From positions 37,975,404-38,039,403 of the forward strand of contig CM032122.1 in the NCBI GenBank assembly GCA_018894105.1: a stretch of DNA of 64,000 bases, written 5' to 3'. The notes under the pieces are model-generated. The model searched no databases. It worked only from the letters and a program-made list of their open reading frames with translations, and was not told where the DNA came from. This document shows, one piece after another, positions 1 to 11,732 of this stretch. The position numbers were made by a program, and so were the translations under genes. The stretch's first letter is position 1. The number at the start of each line of letters is the position of its first letter. The DNA comes from Jacaranda mimosifolia. Its lineage: Eukaryota > Streptophyta > Magnoliopsida > Lamiales > Bignoniaceae.

Positions 1-1067
1 TTTGGTTGCACTTAAGTTTCCCATCGTTACAGTTTTTCCACCAACAGGCTGATAAGACACAAATAGTTATTTGTCAGCACAAACATGCACATTAGCACTA
101 GTGTCTATCAACCAATCATAGGGTTCATAGATAGAGAATAATTCGGGTTTGAAAGAAATGTACTCGTCAATGGATGCATCAGGAACTCCAACTTCGTTGG
201 TGTCTCCAACAACCATGTTGACAACTGGTCCAGCAAACTGGGCTTTAGACTTGGCTTTCTTGGAGGGACACTCCTTAGCCCAATGCCCTTTTTGTCCACA
301 ATTCTAGCAAGGCCTGTTTGCCTTTGGTTTCTTATGGTTTTTGGAGTTTCCCTTATCGATGGTTTTAGAGTTCGAGTTTATGATGACTTTCTTCTTTCCT
401 AATATTACATTTGCCTTAGGATAATACTCAACAAGAACATTATGAGTTTGATTTATGTGTCCTCTTCAATGCTTATGGCGATCATCAGATCATCTAAAGT
501 CAATTTCCCTTTTTGATGCTTTAGAGTCATGCCGAAACTTTCCCAGGATTTGGGGAACTTATCGACAATCGACATGACCATAAATTTTTCAGGAAGTTTC
601 ATTTCAGCATCCGCCAGGGAATGTTCTAGATTGATTAATTCATGTGTCTGTTCAGATACAGACCTGCCCTCAACCATATGATACTTTAGGAATTTGGAAA
701 CCGAATACTTTTCGAGCCCTTGCTCTTAAGTATTATATTTCCTATCCAATTCATCCCATAAAGACCTAGCTATATAGGAATCAAAACAGTACACATCAAA
801 GAGTGTATCAGACAAAGCTAACAGAATCACTCCTCGAACGATTTGATCCTTCATTTTCCAATTGGCTATTTCTTTATTCTTAGGATCAATTTCAGTTGGC
901 TCTGGCATGGTCAACTGAATCAACGAAAGAAGACCTTTCATCGTCAGCTAGATTTTCATGCGCTGTTGCCAACGTTTAAAATACTGGCCCGCAAATTTTT
1001 CTGGCAGTCTGAAAAGGTCAACTTTTGCTGACACAATATCATTATTAGCATGCAAATTTGAACCCAT
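1..1067 (-). pseudogene. Broken Ty1/copia gag-protease region
   Basis: Reading leftward from an ATG at 1067, conceptual translation gives a plant copia Gag (UBN2-type) interrupted by stops. Recognisable pieces lie at 1067-954, 941-726 and 677-453. A CCHC zinc knuckle follows at about 310-265 (C-x-x-C, G-H, then C), and a TAG codon sits directly after its first cysteine. At about 140-90 is the protease active-site block, D-W-L-I-D-T-S-A, where an active enzyme would have DSGA or DTGA. A TAA follows near 75. The several stops and the altered active site mean this copy cannot make a working polyprotein. Integrase and reverse transcriptase would lie to the left, outside the window. Its 5' LTR lies to the right at about 1272-2611, so the element is in minus orientation. 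Confidence 0.85.
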
Positions 1068-1271
1068 CACAGATTTATCAAGAAAGTAATCCTAAATCAA
1101 AATATCTAGCCAAAACAAAATTGCAGAATTTCCAGGCAAGATTCCTAGATAGGATATCTAATCAGAGTTTTCAGGCAAGATTCCTAAACATGATATCTAA
1201 TCAGGATTTCGCAGATAAATAACACACGTAGGATTCGTTTCTTCAAGATTGTTGTTTCTAGGATATTACCA
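1068..1271 (-). other. Copia leader between LTR and gag
   Basis: This is the untranslated leader of the copia element. It contains a 40-bp direct repeat (starting about 1133 and 1173, core CAGGCAAGATTCCT). I could not find a clean primer-binding site matching the 3' end of initiator tRNA-Met. The best position, around 1252-1268, is degenerate, so the inner LTR edge is only approximate. Confidence 0.5.
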
Positions 1272-2611
1272 ACATACAATAGTGCAACGAATTAAATAAT
1301 ATCGCAATTCAGATTATCGGAATTAGGAACAGATAATCACAATGTGGTGAAACGTGCGTTATAATCAAATTATAAATCCAAGTATAACATACATGATCCG
1401 AATTATACATTCAGCATAATCAAGGCATAATAGAATTCATGCATATATTCAACCATATACGAGTTCAGGAAAAACAAAAAATTACATATCAATCGAGGCA
1501 TCAAAATGATAAAACATGCTGTCAAAATCCTTAATTTAATACAAAAAAAGCAAGGAACTTATATGAAGATCGTTTATCATAATAGAACCGATTAAAAGAC
1601 CAAATCATAGAATTCTTTTGTTTGCCTTGAAGAAACGAATGCCCCGACTCACCAGTGCAACGGGCACAACGCTGCTCCTCCCAAGATGAGATGGTCCAGA
1701 GCGATCAGGTGCACTCCGTCTCGTTCACCTCGAATAGTAACTTAATCACTAGGAATTAGATAGCCAAATATCAGTCGATAGGGTAGGGAGATATGAGAGG
1801 ATTACTCACGAAGAGAGAAAACTCTCGAAAGGATTATGCCAGAAAACTCATGACAGAGAGAATGAAAGGAGAAACTGGGAGAAACGTTGTGAATTGTGTA
1901 TTTTCAAGTCTGCGAGAGACAGACTATTTATAGAGGAAATTAGGGTTGCGGATCATGGCCTCAAAACCGTAACAGCCATATCTTATCCCTAATTCTCAGC
2001 AGCTAAATCTGGCCACGTTTTAAACACGTTCAATTGCCATGCCCCTAATTCAGCGGATAAATCTCTAATTAGCAGCCATATCTTATCCCTGATTCTTAGC
2101 AGCTAAATATGTCCACGTTTTAAACACGTTCAACTGCCATGCCCCTAAATCAACGGATAAAGGTCAAACCCCTAATATCCAATTAAGTCCCTATTAAGTT
2201 TGAATTTTAAAAAAAAAATCAATTGGAATTTCGTCTGAAAAGATAAGACTGAGACATTCGACGTTAAATTGAAATTTCGTCCAAAAAGATAAGATTAAGA
2301 CACCTTAATGAATACTTTAACAAGCATTCGTACTCAAGTTCAATATATACTAGTCCACACTTCTTTATAAAACCAATGTGGGACAAGTGAATGGTTGAAA
2401 TAACCCTTCAACCCCTCCACTTAGTTTTATAAGGCACAAGCAAGTCTCCACTTTGTCAAAATTCTTATGTGGAACAACTTAATATATAACACTTAACCAA
2501 TTTTCTTCCTCTATTTCAATACCATAATTATCTTTGGATTCCAACCGTAATTTGCATCCATTCAAATATAATTAAACATGTAATTAGGCTTATAATATGC
2601 CAATTACAACA
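1272..2611 (-). mobile_element. 5' LTR of the copia element
   Basis: This roughly 1.34-kb stretch aligns along most of its length with a second copy at about 12145-13799, which defines it as an LTR. The right edge ends in CCAATTACAACA in both copies, giving the expected CA on this strand (TG at the element's 5' end). On the minus strand a TATA box CTATAAATAG lies at 1933-1924, and transcription would run toward gag at 1067. The promoter-proximal part holds a 100-bp tandem duplication (1973-2072 and 2073-2160). The left edge is uncertain by about 10 bp. Confidence 0.75.
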
Positions 2612-2750
2612 GTAAGTTTATTTATAAAATAAATACACTATTTCATATAGTTTTATGTATGAATTTAAAAAATTGTATCCTATCGAATTTTAGGTGAACA
2701 TATATATGAGTTTAAAAAAAAAAAAAAAAACTCTTCAATCAACAGACACA

Positions 2751-3116
2751 CAGTGCCCGTTTGGTTTTGTTTTCAAAGTCCCATTTCATTTTCTTCTGAA
2801 AATGAAAACAGAAACTTATCAACTTCTCCCCTATTTTCACAGATATATTCATTTTCAACATATTTTCCCAAACACACTATTATGCTCTCTCTATTTTCAC
2901 TTTTTATTTTTTCCTACTCACATTTACATGACTTTTAATACAAAAACACTATATTTTTCAAATACAACTGATTTTCAACCCTACATAATCATTACATTTT
3001 AAACAAAATTTTCAAATAATATTTTATTTTCAAAAATATATTTATAACTAACTTTTCACTATTCTTTTTCACCAAAAAAATAAAAATACCTCTAGAAAAT
3101 AAATCCAAATGCGGCC
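2751..3116. mobile_element. MITE, GTTTGGTTT-end family, copy 1
   Basis: An AT-rich segment of about 366 bp begins GTGCCCGTTTGGTTTTG and ends TCCAAATGCGGCC, so its termini are imperfect inverted repeats. The interior resembles the elements at 8555-8911 and 50501-51272 (shared words such as CCCTACATAATCATTA and CAAATACAA). It has no coding capacity. No convincing target duplication is visible at this old copy. Confidence 0.6.
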
Positions 3117-3232
3117 TTAACATTTTCATCAGTAATCAACAACAAACTAAGATAAATAATTACATGGCAAGTTTACATAAATAAATCAATATGCCCATGT
3201 GCAGCGAAACTTTAGAACCTCAAAATTTAACC

Positions 3233-3803
3233 TGATGTTTGCTTTTGTTTGAGGATTTTTAGTATAATGTTTTGGAGTAATATGTTTTGATAGTGAGATT
3301 CAATAATGTATTGAAAATGAAATTATATTAATTTATATTTTGCAAAAACAATAGTTGAGTATTTTTTAATTCAGTGACATAAATATCACACATAAAATGT
3401 AAGGTCAAGGGTTAAATTTTAACAGACTCTTGATATACATGTGTATAAATAAAAATATATTTTTTTTGAGAGAAAAGACAAATTTCACTATAGTTGCCCT
3501 TTTTGTGTAATTTTTGTTGATTTGTGATGCCACATTGGGTTTGTATATCATTATATGTTATTATTATTATAGTGGTAAAATAATTAAAAAGTATATATTT
3601 ATATTAAAATAATAATTAAAAGACATAAATATATATAATTTCAATTGATTTTTGTGATCTTAAATGATTTATAATTTTTTAGTAATGTTCGATAGAAAGA
3701 GTTAAATCTTATGGGAATTACTTATTTTATTTTGGAAGAATTTTCAATGGAAATGGAGACAAACATTTCATTCTTCAAAAATGAAAACAAACATAGCCTA
3801 ATT
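3233..3803. repeat. Possible MITE carrying a SINE remnant
   Basis: The left end GATGTTTGCTTTTGTTTG and the reverse complement of the right end (CTATGTTTGTTTTCATTT) are similar, suggesting a non-autonomous element of about 570 bp. A SINE-like segment lies inside at about 3368-3455 (ATAAATATCACACATAAAATG, then AAGGTCAAGGGTTAAAT and TGTGTATAAATAAA). No target duplication could be assigned. Confidence 0.35.
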
Positions 3804-4278
3804 AACTGCTAGAATAAGACCGACAAATTAATCCACCTTGCCTTCCTAGATTATGCGTATGTTACTTCTTTTTTAAGCGAATAATAATTATCAATTATCT
3901 GCCAAAAATAGGTAATTATAACCATTAAAAAGCTGTTTGCCTTAATTGTCGGTGTAAATTACTATATAAACCATAACATTAAATACAGTAATAGTGTTTT
4001 AGTCCTTAAAATTTGTATATATAACTTCAGTTTTTAGTACAATTTCCAAAACAGTCAAGGTCGGGTTAGTCCAATCGTTTTAATACACATGGCCGTGGGA
4101 GATTGATCCTACCTTGGAGACTGGTTCAACGGATCCCGAAAAATGAGTATGATCAGAGTAATCCTGCATTAGTTTATGTAAAAAAAAAAAAAGGTGTTTG
4201 TTTTTATAAATTGTGCATTAGTTTGTGAAAGTCGAATGACTGAATCTAATCCCCTCACACAAACAACACTCCCCCACC
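3804..4278. other. AT-rich spacer, no gene seen
   Basis: I see no coding region, RNA gene or clear transposon end in this spacer. Confidence 0.4.
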
Positions 4279-4378
4279 CCGCATATATATCAGGAGCTCG
4301 TTAAGGCTCCAACTCCTGACCTCTCATATTATGTGGAAATTTATGACACTAGATCACATGCTACTTGGCACATGTTTT
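4279..4378 (-). repeat. SINE-like repeat, copy 1
   Basis: One of several copies (also near 31321-31443, 36478-36565, 40985-41037 plus 41654-41710, 61728-61828, and on the plus strand near 25416-25512). On the minus strand the order is GTGGCTTGTGACCC-like box A, ATAAGTCTCCCACATAATGTGAG, GGTCAGGAGTTCGAAC-like box B, then a TGTGTATAAATAA tail. That order matches a tRNA-derived plant SINE. Confidence 0.5.
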
Positions 4379-4789
4379 ACTGGTGTTTTACTGAAATTCC
4401 ATATTTAGATTATGATCCAATTATAATATCTCTATATTACATACTTTAAAAAAAAAATAAAAAAATCTTATGGGCTTAACCCGGTTTGGTTTTGGGTATT
4501 TGAAATGAACCACCTCATCTTAAAACTCAAGACCCAAACTTAAAGGCCCATTGGATGGAAGATACGGGACAGTAATGAAATAGTAGTTTGATAATGTTTA
4601 AGAGGCCCAAAAGAAGCCAGCCCAAGTTTTAATTGGTAGCACTTAATTTAAAATTTTAATATTCAACAATTTACAGATTATTTTGATCTCACTGGGTCAA
4701 AATAAAATCATGAGAATTTTTTATATGAAGAAAATTTTATTAATTCGGTGAATCAATGGATCTTTATAGACCAAGAAAGCATATATGTC

Positions 4790-5703
4790 TAGAGTTGCTA
4801 ATGGGTCGGATTTTGATTTGATCATATTGGATTTAAATCCAAATTCAAAAATAATATGCCATATTCAAATTCAATCAAAGATCCTACAGGATTTGTAGTT
4901 GGTATAATCAATTCAGATAAAAGTCAGATATCCAAAAAAATTCAAATCTAAATACTCCTAAAATCATAATATATTTATTATTTTTCTAAAAATTTAGCAA
5001 AATCCAAATTCAAAACAATCAACATTAAAAAAATACACAACAGATCAATGGATAAATTTTCAAGTCTATTGATCACTTAATAGCAATAATAGAATTTAAT
5101 TTAATCACATTCATTCACTAGATTATTGTATTTTAGGTTCCGTTGCTGATAACATTACTTATTTGGCATTATAGATGCATAGTTATACTTGATTCTTCAA
5201 TCAACTAATTATAAACTCAGAGTTTTATAAAAAGAAACTCATTTTGGTCAAATCGAGATTTGCATTGTATACTTGCCATATCATGACATTCGGCTTCTAT
5301 TTATTATTCTTCCCGCATCATTTTCTGTTATAAAAATAGAGAAAAAAGTGATGTAATTATGATGTAAATAAGCTCAAAATCTAACAATTAATATGCAAAA
5401 TATATGATTTAATATATTGTATATGAGTTCATTACTCCCTTAATCCAAATATCTATATTTGCATTGTTATAGAACTCCGTGTGTATATATATGTATAATA
5501 CTATATATTTATAATACTAAATATATTTGGATTCAAATTATTAATCGATCAGATAGAATTTATTCATATTCACTCCATTTATTTCGAATTACAGAATTTT
5601 TTAATTGAATCATATCCGTCAAATCTTTTATTGATTAAAAATTTTAAATAATCAAATTAAATTTAAATTAAATTCGAATTAAGATCCGCTCAGTTGATAA
5701 CCT
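4790..5703. mobile_element. Non-autonomous TIR element, TAGGGGTGT-end class, copy 1
   Basis: The insertion is bounded by a perfect 9-bp duplication ATATATGTC (4781-4789 and 5704-5712). The left end is TAGAGTTGCTAATGGGTCGG. The reverse complement of the right end is AGGTTATCAACTGAGCGGAT, so the ends are imperfect inverted repeats. The interior is AT-rich, largely self-complementary in words such as GGATTTGAATTTG / CAAATTCAAATCC, and non-coding. The 9-bp duplication fits a Mutator-like mobiliser, but that assignment is inference. Confidence 0.7.
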
Positions 5704-6339
5704 ATATATGTCCCGTGAGTTTCAAGTTTATGTATGACGAATCGAGAAATAAGAAAAACATAATTTGAACTAGCATTTGAGCAGCCCGTGTTCATGAGTT
5801 CTCATGTACCAACATAATATTCCTTCATATTTATTAATTTATGTAAGAAGATTTATCTCACACGCCATTGCCGATTTATTTCGTTAAATATCATAAAACA
5901 TTTTATTCTTCAAAAATATTTAATTAAAATGACTTGAATATAAACATATACGTACTTTATAAATTTAAATACCTATTAATACCGAAATTTCGATATTAAT
6001 GACTCACATATTTCAATTCTTATATCAGAAAAAAAATGGAAAAAAAAAGAAGTAATCACTCCCTTAACATTTGCACTTTTGTTCGCCTATTTCTACTTAT
6101 GTGGGCTTTTCTAGGACCATGTACTCGTAATTTTAATTTATTGTTATATATATATATATATATATATGTAATTTTTAACCATTGATATTAATATGATTTA
6201 ATCTCCACTCTAAAATTTTTATAAATTAAAAATTATGATAATGAGCTAAAATCGTGGATATATGACTCTAAAAAAGCTCTTCTTAGAAAAATATCATCTA
6301 TCATCGCAGCTGCCAATCATCAAAATTTTTATGCGTAGT
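5704..6339. other. AT-rich spacer, no gene seen
   Basis: Simple AT-rich DNA with a (TA)n run at about 6146-6168. I see nothing else supportable here. Confidence 0.4.
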
Positions 6340-6589
6340 CAGGACGGAAGTAGAGGGGCTGACAGGGGCAGCCGCCCCCCTCAAAATATTAAAACTTCAT
6401 TTTTTATATTAAAATTTTAAAATATTACACTTTTGCTATTATCAAATTATAAATTTGTCCCTCCTCTTATTGAAAATATGCCTTTTGCCCCATTGTACTT
6501 CTTTTTATATATGTGAAATAAAAAAAAAATTATATTTTTGACAATTTAGAATTTCGCCCTCCATAAAGAAAAATTCTGACTCCGTCCTG
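6340..6589. mobile_element. hAT-like MITE, CAGGACGGA ends
   Basis: The 250-bp segment starts CAGGACGGAAGTAGAGG, and its right end reads CAGGACGGAGTCAG on the other strand. The flanking 8-mers TGCGTAGT and TAAGTAGT match at 6 of 8 positions, compatible with an aged 8-bp hAT duplication. A related copy in opposite orientation lies at about 30475-30786. No coding capacity. Confidence 0.55.
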
Positions 6590-6851
6590 TAAGTAGTCAT
6601 GCTTAATGAGTTGCTTATGCAAGTTTTCTTTTTCGTGCCCTTTTTCCATCAAAATAAAGATTCATTTAATTCTTCCATATACCAAATTATTCAAGAAAAA
6701 AAGAGAATTTTAGACTTAGGTATAGACGACCCGCACTTATATGCATATATATACATATACAGACATACGCACATAATTTTGTTCCGAATAAAAGAAACAG
6801 TCTCCTCTTCGGACATCTCCATTTTCTTCCCCAAACAAAAAATTATATGCC

Positions 6852-9800
6852 ATGGCAACGAGCAACCACCTAATCGGCTTCCTCAACTTCCTAACGTTTC
6901 TCCTCTCCATCCCCGTCATCGGCGGCGGCATATGGCTAAGCAGCCGCGCCAACACCACCGACTGCATGAAGTTCCTCCAGTGGCCCCTTATAATCATCGG
7001 CGCCTCCATCATGGTCGTCTCACTGGCGGGCTTCGCCGGCGCCTGCTACCGCAACACCTTCCTAATGTACGTCTACTTGTGGGCCATGTTCTTCATCATC
7101 GCCACCCTCGTCGGCTTCGTCATCTTCGCCTACTCCGTCACCGAGAGGGGCTCCGGCCGACCCGTCATGAACCGGGTCTACCAGGACTACTCTCTGCAGG
7201 ACTACTCGGGCTGGCTGGCTGAGCGCGTGGCGAGTCACAAGTATTGGAGCAAGATCAGTTCTTGCATTAGGGACTCTCGTGCGTGTGGGAAGCTGGCCAG
7301 GTATGTTGGGGGTGCTCCGGAGTCCGCAGAGCTGTTTTACCTCAGGAAACTCACTCCTATTGAGGTAACCAAAGAATTTTATTTTATTTTTTAAAATCAA
7401 CTTAGGAACTAATGTTTTATAATATTTATATATGTTAAGAGTTTGTTAAATTTTGAATTATAGTTATATATACGATAATGACATCGTTGAGTTCATTGAC
7501 ACTCGACCAATTAGAAAATACATGTAAAATAAAAAAAAATATATTACCTTAATTAATAGATTTGGAATTTTAATAATATTATCTTTTTAATTTAGTAGCA
7601 TGAAATTAATGATTTGTTTGAAAGCTTAAAAGAGTAGATCAAACTTTAAAAAGAAATTATTGCTGTAAGTACTCCCTCAGTTCCATGATCATATATATTG
7701 ATTTTTATTTTTATAAAATAGTAAAAATCAAATTTTGATAAATATTTTTCACAATAATTTTTTATTATAAGTATATAGTTGTAATCCGTGCGTGCTAAGG
7801 TACGTACGGAATATACTGATCTTATAATTTATAAAGACAAATGGTGAGATACTGATTTTATAAATAAGTACAATTAATGCTAGAATTATATGTTGAATAA
7901 GTGAAGAAAGAATAGAAGAGAGACGTTCTCTTATGCCATGAAAGAAATATCATCTAACTTGGATTTTAATATTTTGGATCCTTTGTTTTAATTGATATTA
8001 TACTATATATTATACTTTATATATATATTAATTATATTCAGTTTATATTTATTAAATATTTTTATAAAAATAGATATTTAATGATAGACAAAAAAATAAA
8101 AGGTAGGAGTCCAACTATGAAGTAATAGGCGCTTCATTTTACTTTAGAAAGACACTTTATTTCTTTTGATTCCACCAAAGTGGAGATTTTTCATTGATAG
8201 AAAGACAAAAGAGAAAATAATTGGTAACTTTTATACTGAATTCTGTGGATGAATTGAATATAATGGGCATTTTTGGTGATATGATCCCTTTTGCCTTTAA
8301 CCCTTTTTTTCTTTTTTCTTTTCCTTTTTTTTTTGGAAGAATATCCTCCTTTTTGCTTTTGCTTTTTATTCTTGCTTATTCTAAGGCAAAGGGTAGATAG
8401 CAACAGGTCCAGAATCTCTTTTAATTTGCTTCTTGTCCTCTTATTTTACTAGCTTTATTCCCAGTCCATTTAAATCTCTTTTTCTTTGGTCTTCCTTTCT
8501 TCTTTCTTTATCTTGTGTATTTCCCTAGTTGCCAAAAGCCCAAAGGTTGATTGAGGGCCCGTTTGTTTGTTTGTTTGTTTTTTTTTCATTTCCAATTTAT
8601 ATTTCCATTATTTCTAAAATTTAAAACGTTAGTTAGTGAAAGTAAGTTGAAAATGAGTTTGTATTTGGATAAATTGTTGGAAAAGTAATGATTATGTTGG
8701 TTTTAATAAGTTGTAGGTAGAAAAAAATATAAATAATGAAATAAACAAAGAAGATATATAAGTTATCGAGAGAAGATATATAAGTTATTGGAAAATGTGT
8801 TTTGAAAATAAAAATAATGTTGGGTGAAAATTTATAAAAAGTGATGTATTTCATTTCTGGAACAATAAAAAATGTGAAAATTGGCTTTGAAAATGAAACC
8901 AAACGAGCCCCAAATTGCTTTAGAATTTATATTTTCACCACAAAAAATATAATATTAATATATAACAAAAAATTAAGGGTAAAACAAAAATTAACACTAA
9001 CTAATTATATGTATTAAATGATAATAATATTTATTCTATCATTAATAATTTTTTTAATTGACAATAATTTTTATCTTGCTAATTTAATGGTGGCAAAAAT
9101 TAATATTTTATTTTATAATTATCATTATCAATAATTAGTAATACATGCACATACAGTGATAATCACCATGATTTGTGTTAAAGTTTTCATTGTGACTACA
9201 TATACGTTACTAGTTGTTGACAGTGACAACTTAGATATAATTGTTATCACTATTCTATTTTTGAAAATCGTTATTATGACAAAATAAATTTTTTTGTTAC
9301 GTTGCTTCCCACATTATGTATCCTCGATCTTATGTATTTGACCTTACCTATCCTCGATCCTATGTATTTGACCGCAGAATTTTGGATGAGAATTGAAATA
9401 TTGAGAATATATTTACATTGATTGTTTTCTCTAAAATTACTTGTTAGCTTCTATCCAAATTGTGTTTCATGACTACAATACATATGTATGTATAACTAGA
9501 AGAATTCTAATTATTTCTTACAAAACAAAAGCTACAACGCCCATAACGTTGGTATATATATTGCAGTCCGGATGTTGCAAGCCCCCGACATCCTGCGGCT
9601 ACACTTACCTCAACGAGACGTTCTGGACTTCGGGAGGGGGCCTGACGGGGACAGACCCCGACTGTCTCCGATGGAACAACGATCAGCAGCAACTTTGCTA
9701 CTCCTGCGACTCTTGCAAAGCCGGCGTGTTGGCCAGCCTCAAGAAGAGCTGGAGAAAGGTCTCTGTGATCAACATTATCATATTGATAATCCTCGTTTTG

Positions 9801-9905
9801 CTCTACGTGGTTGCCTGTGCTGCATTCAGACACAACAGACAGCTCGACAATGACGAAGCCTCCGGCGAGACCCGAATGACAAAGGCACGCCCCAGCTGGC
9901 TATAA
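6852..9905 (+). CDS. Tetraspanin, plant TET3-like
   Basis: Two exons, 6852-7364 and 9567-9905, are joined in phase 0 by a GT-AG intron of 2,202 bp and give a 283-residue protein. Four hydrophobic segments lie at about residues 8-30, 43-65, 71-95 and 237-262, with a large extracellular loop between the third and fourth. The plant tetraspanin block GCCKPP begins exon 2, and further loop cysteines lie in CYSCDSC. Tetraspanins organise membrane microdomains and act at the plasma membrane and on vesicles. The N-terminus (SNHLIGFLNFLTFLLSIP) and the C-terminal tail with ARMTK closely match Arabidopsis TET3 as I remember it. The start was chosen because it gives the family N-terminus; the longer open frame from 6599 is a different frame. 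The intron contains a MITE. Exon 1 is markedly GC-rich compared with its surroundings. Confidence 0.93.
8555..8911. mobile_element. MITE in tetraspanin intron
   Basis: This non-coding element of about 357 bp begins GAGGGCCCGTTTGTTTG and ends AAACCAAACGAGCCCC, giving terminal inverted repeats with a GGGCCCGTTTGGTTT consensus. Its interior is the reverse complement of much of the element at 50501-51272. The ends are of Tourist-like (PIF/Harbinger) type. The target duplication is not clear at this copy. Confidence 0.6.
9318..9375. repeat. 31-bp direct repeat in tetraspanin intron
   Basis: The word TATCCTCGATC(C/T)TATGTATTTGACC occurs twice with a 31-bp period, about 200 bp upstream of the exon 2 acceptor. 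No function is apparent. Confidence 0.6.
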
Positions 9906-10354
9906 TTTCAGGAATATTTGTTTTAATTTGGTGTAATTGTATTAGGTTTACCTGTTTCTTGTTTTCCTTCGAATAATATAGGTTGTCTGTATATTTTTAT
10001 TGATTATGGCATCTTTCATTATAAGAGAACATTCCTTTATCAATGAAAAATCTGTGACGAATAAGAATACAAAAGTGTATTATAGAATCTTATTTAAAAG
10101 AAAAAAAAAAGGTGTAGCAGAACAGAATCGATAACAGTTGTGATGAAATCTTATTAAAAAGAAAAAAAATACGACAGAAGGGGTGGAGGTATTATAGAAT
10201 CTTATTAAAAAAAAAAAAAAACTTGGTAAAAGAAATGAAAAAAAATGCAAATAAAGAAAAGAATAAAATAGCTAACTCTTGCGCTTCAGTTTTTTGTCAT
10301 CATTTGCTAGAAATACAGAAGATTGAGATTTGACTTATATGCAAAACTCACAAT
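9906..10354. other. Tetraspanin 3' flank with A-rich repeats
   Basis: This region probably includes the 3' UTR of the tetraspanin gene. At about 10078-10220 a motif TCTTATTAAAAAGAAAAAAA recurs three times with short spacers. There is no open reading frame of interest. Confidence 0.45.
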
Positions 10355-10732
10355 TACGGATGTAAATGAGATGAGACTATTCGCGAACGGTTCGGACTCG
10401 GTTCGAACTTAAACGAGCCGAGCCCAAGCTCGCCAATCAAACAAGCCGAGCCAAGCTCAATAGTATTCGGTTCGACCGGCTCGCGAGCCTAAACGAGCTT
10501 TTCATTATATATATTTTCTATATAATAATAATTTATTTCAAGCCTAAACGGGCTCGAGCTCATCCGGGCTTATACGAATCGAGTCTTAACGAGCCGAGCC
10601 TGAGCCTGAGCCTGAGCCTGACGAGCCGAGCTCGAGCTCGATTGTCTAGGCTCGGCCGAGCCCGAGCCCGAGCTTGAGCTCATGAATCAGTAAACGAGCC
10701 TAGCAGGCTCGAGCTCGGCTCGTTTACACCCC
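10355..10732. mobile_element. Non-autonomous TIR element, TAGGGGTGT-end class, copy 2
   Basis: A 378-bp segment is flanked by a perfect 10-bp duplication AACTCACAAT (10345-10354 and 10733-10742). Its left end is TACGGATGTAAATGAG, and the reverse complement of its right end is GGGGTGTAAACGAGCC. The interior is built from alternating GAGCCGAGC, GAGCTCGAGCTCG and GGCTCG words and could fold back on itself almost completely. It does not code for protein. It belongs to the same end class as 4790-5703, 16208-16923 and 41038-41653. Confidence 0.75.
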
Positions 10733-11518
10733 AACTCACAATCACGACAAACTAAAGTAGGCCAGGTCAAAAACAAAGCAGCCAAAGCGGCTAAAACTGT
10801 ATTACTGGGCTTTTCTAATTTATCCCGATCATTACTGTCTATATTACATACATATATATATATATCAATTTAGGGATAATTTCAATATTTGTCTTTCAAA
10901 TTTATCACTAATTCAATTTATATCCCTCTGATTCAAATCGTTTCATATTGTGCCACCAACGTTTCTTAATTTCATCCAATCATATCCTGCTGTCGATTAG
11001 TCCGTTAAATGCTAACGGTTGAATATTTGAGAGAACACACACTTTTTTTTATCAGATTACGTCAGTGCCTCTCCAAAATTCACTCTCTTCTCTCTCCTCT
11101 CTCCAAGCACCCCCAACATTTTTATTGAAAATGAGAAAGAAAGAAAGCCCCACAAATGCCACTTCTTCACAAAGCTTAACTTCCTACCCTACAGTCTACA
11201 ATTTATCACATAATCACCAAAATATTAAAAAGTGATTTCAAGAACAAACAATTCAGCTTAATTCCATTACTCTTCATACTAAATCCCAATCAAAGCTGCA
11301 GCCCACCTCATAAAAACACTGAACAAAATCACAAATCAAGTTAAATTAACAAATTGCACATTCAAATTCTACACAAGATCAACACTACATTAACTAGATC
11401 CAACAAAATGCACACAGTAAAGATAAAACACAGATCTAGAGTATAGCTCAAAGGTACAACTAACACTCGACAAAAAAAAGAAAGAGATAGAGAGTGAGAG
11501 TAGCTATCGGACATATAC

Positions 11519-11643
11519 CTGCTGGCATCGGTCTCATAGCCGCAGCAGCAAGTGTCGCAGCGCAACCCTTCGCCAACAAAATGGGCGCTAACAATGGATG
11601 GGAGAACGCATACTGCAAACAATACCAGCAAAACTTTGGCCAT
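11519..11643 (-). pseudogene. Captured exon 1 of an Ole e 1-like (pollen Ole e 1 / extensin family) gene
   Basis: The minus-strand reading from the ATG at 11643 gives a 20-residue signal peptide (MAKVLLVLFAVCVLPSIVSA) followed by a segment containing CDTC and GYET, the start of the Ole e 1-like domain (family form: VYCDTCRAGFET). After 41 codons a good donor AG|GTATAT occurs at 11519/11518, and the sequence to the left looks like intron. No second exon carrying the rest of the domain is present before the inverted repeat ends at 11109. The domain is therefore truncated and this is not a functional gene. Its position inside the Mutator-like element shows genomic capture of promoter-proximal gene DNA. 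The parent gene is not in the window. Confidence 0.75.
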
Positions 11644-11732
11644 CTTTTTCCCTTCAAATGTATGAAAATTTGAGCTCTTTTTCTGCTGATGGGTTCTGAG
11701 AAAATGAAATGGGAAAGTGAAATTGGGCGTCG

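Noticed and set aside
6599..7222. 207-codon plus-strand open frame
   Set aside because: It overlaps tetraspanin exon 1 in another frame; its Arg/Pro/His-rich C-terminal part is a shadow of the GC-rich real exon.
7062..7400. 112-codon minus-strand open frame over the tetraspanin exon
   Set aside because: Antisense shadow of GC-rich coding sequence; no family recognised.
9507..9853. Open frames on both strands over tetraspanin exon 2
   Set aside because: Shadows of exon 2; the tetraspanin frame is the only one with a recognisable family.
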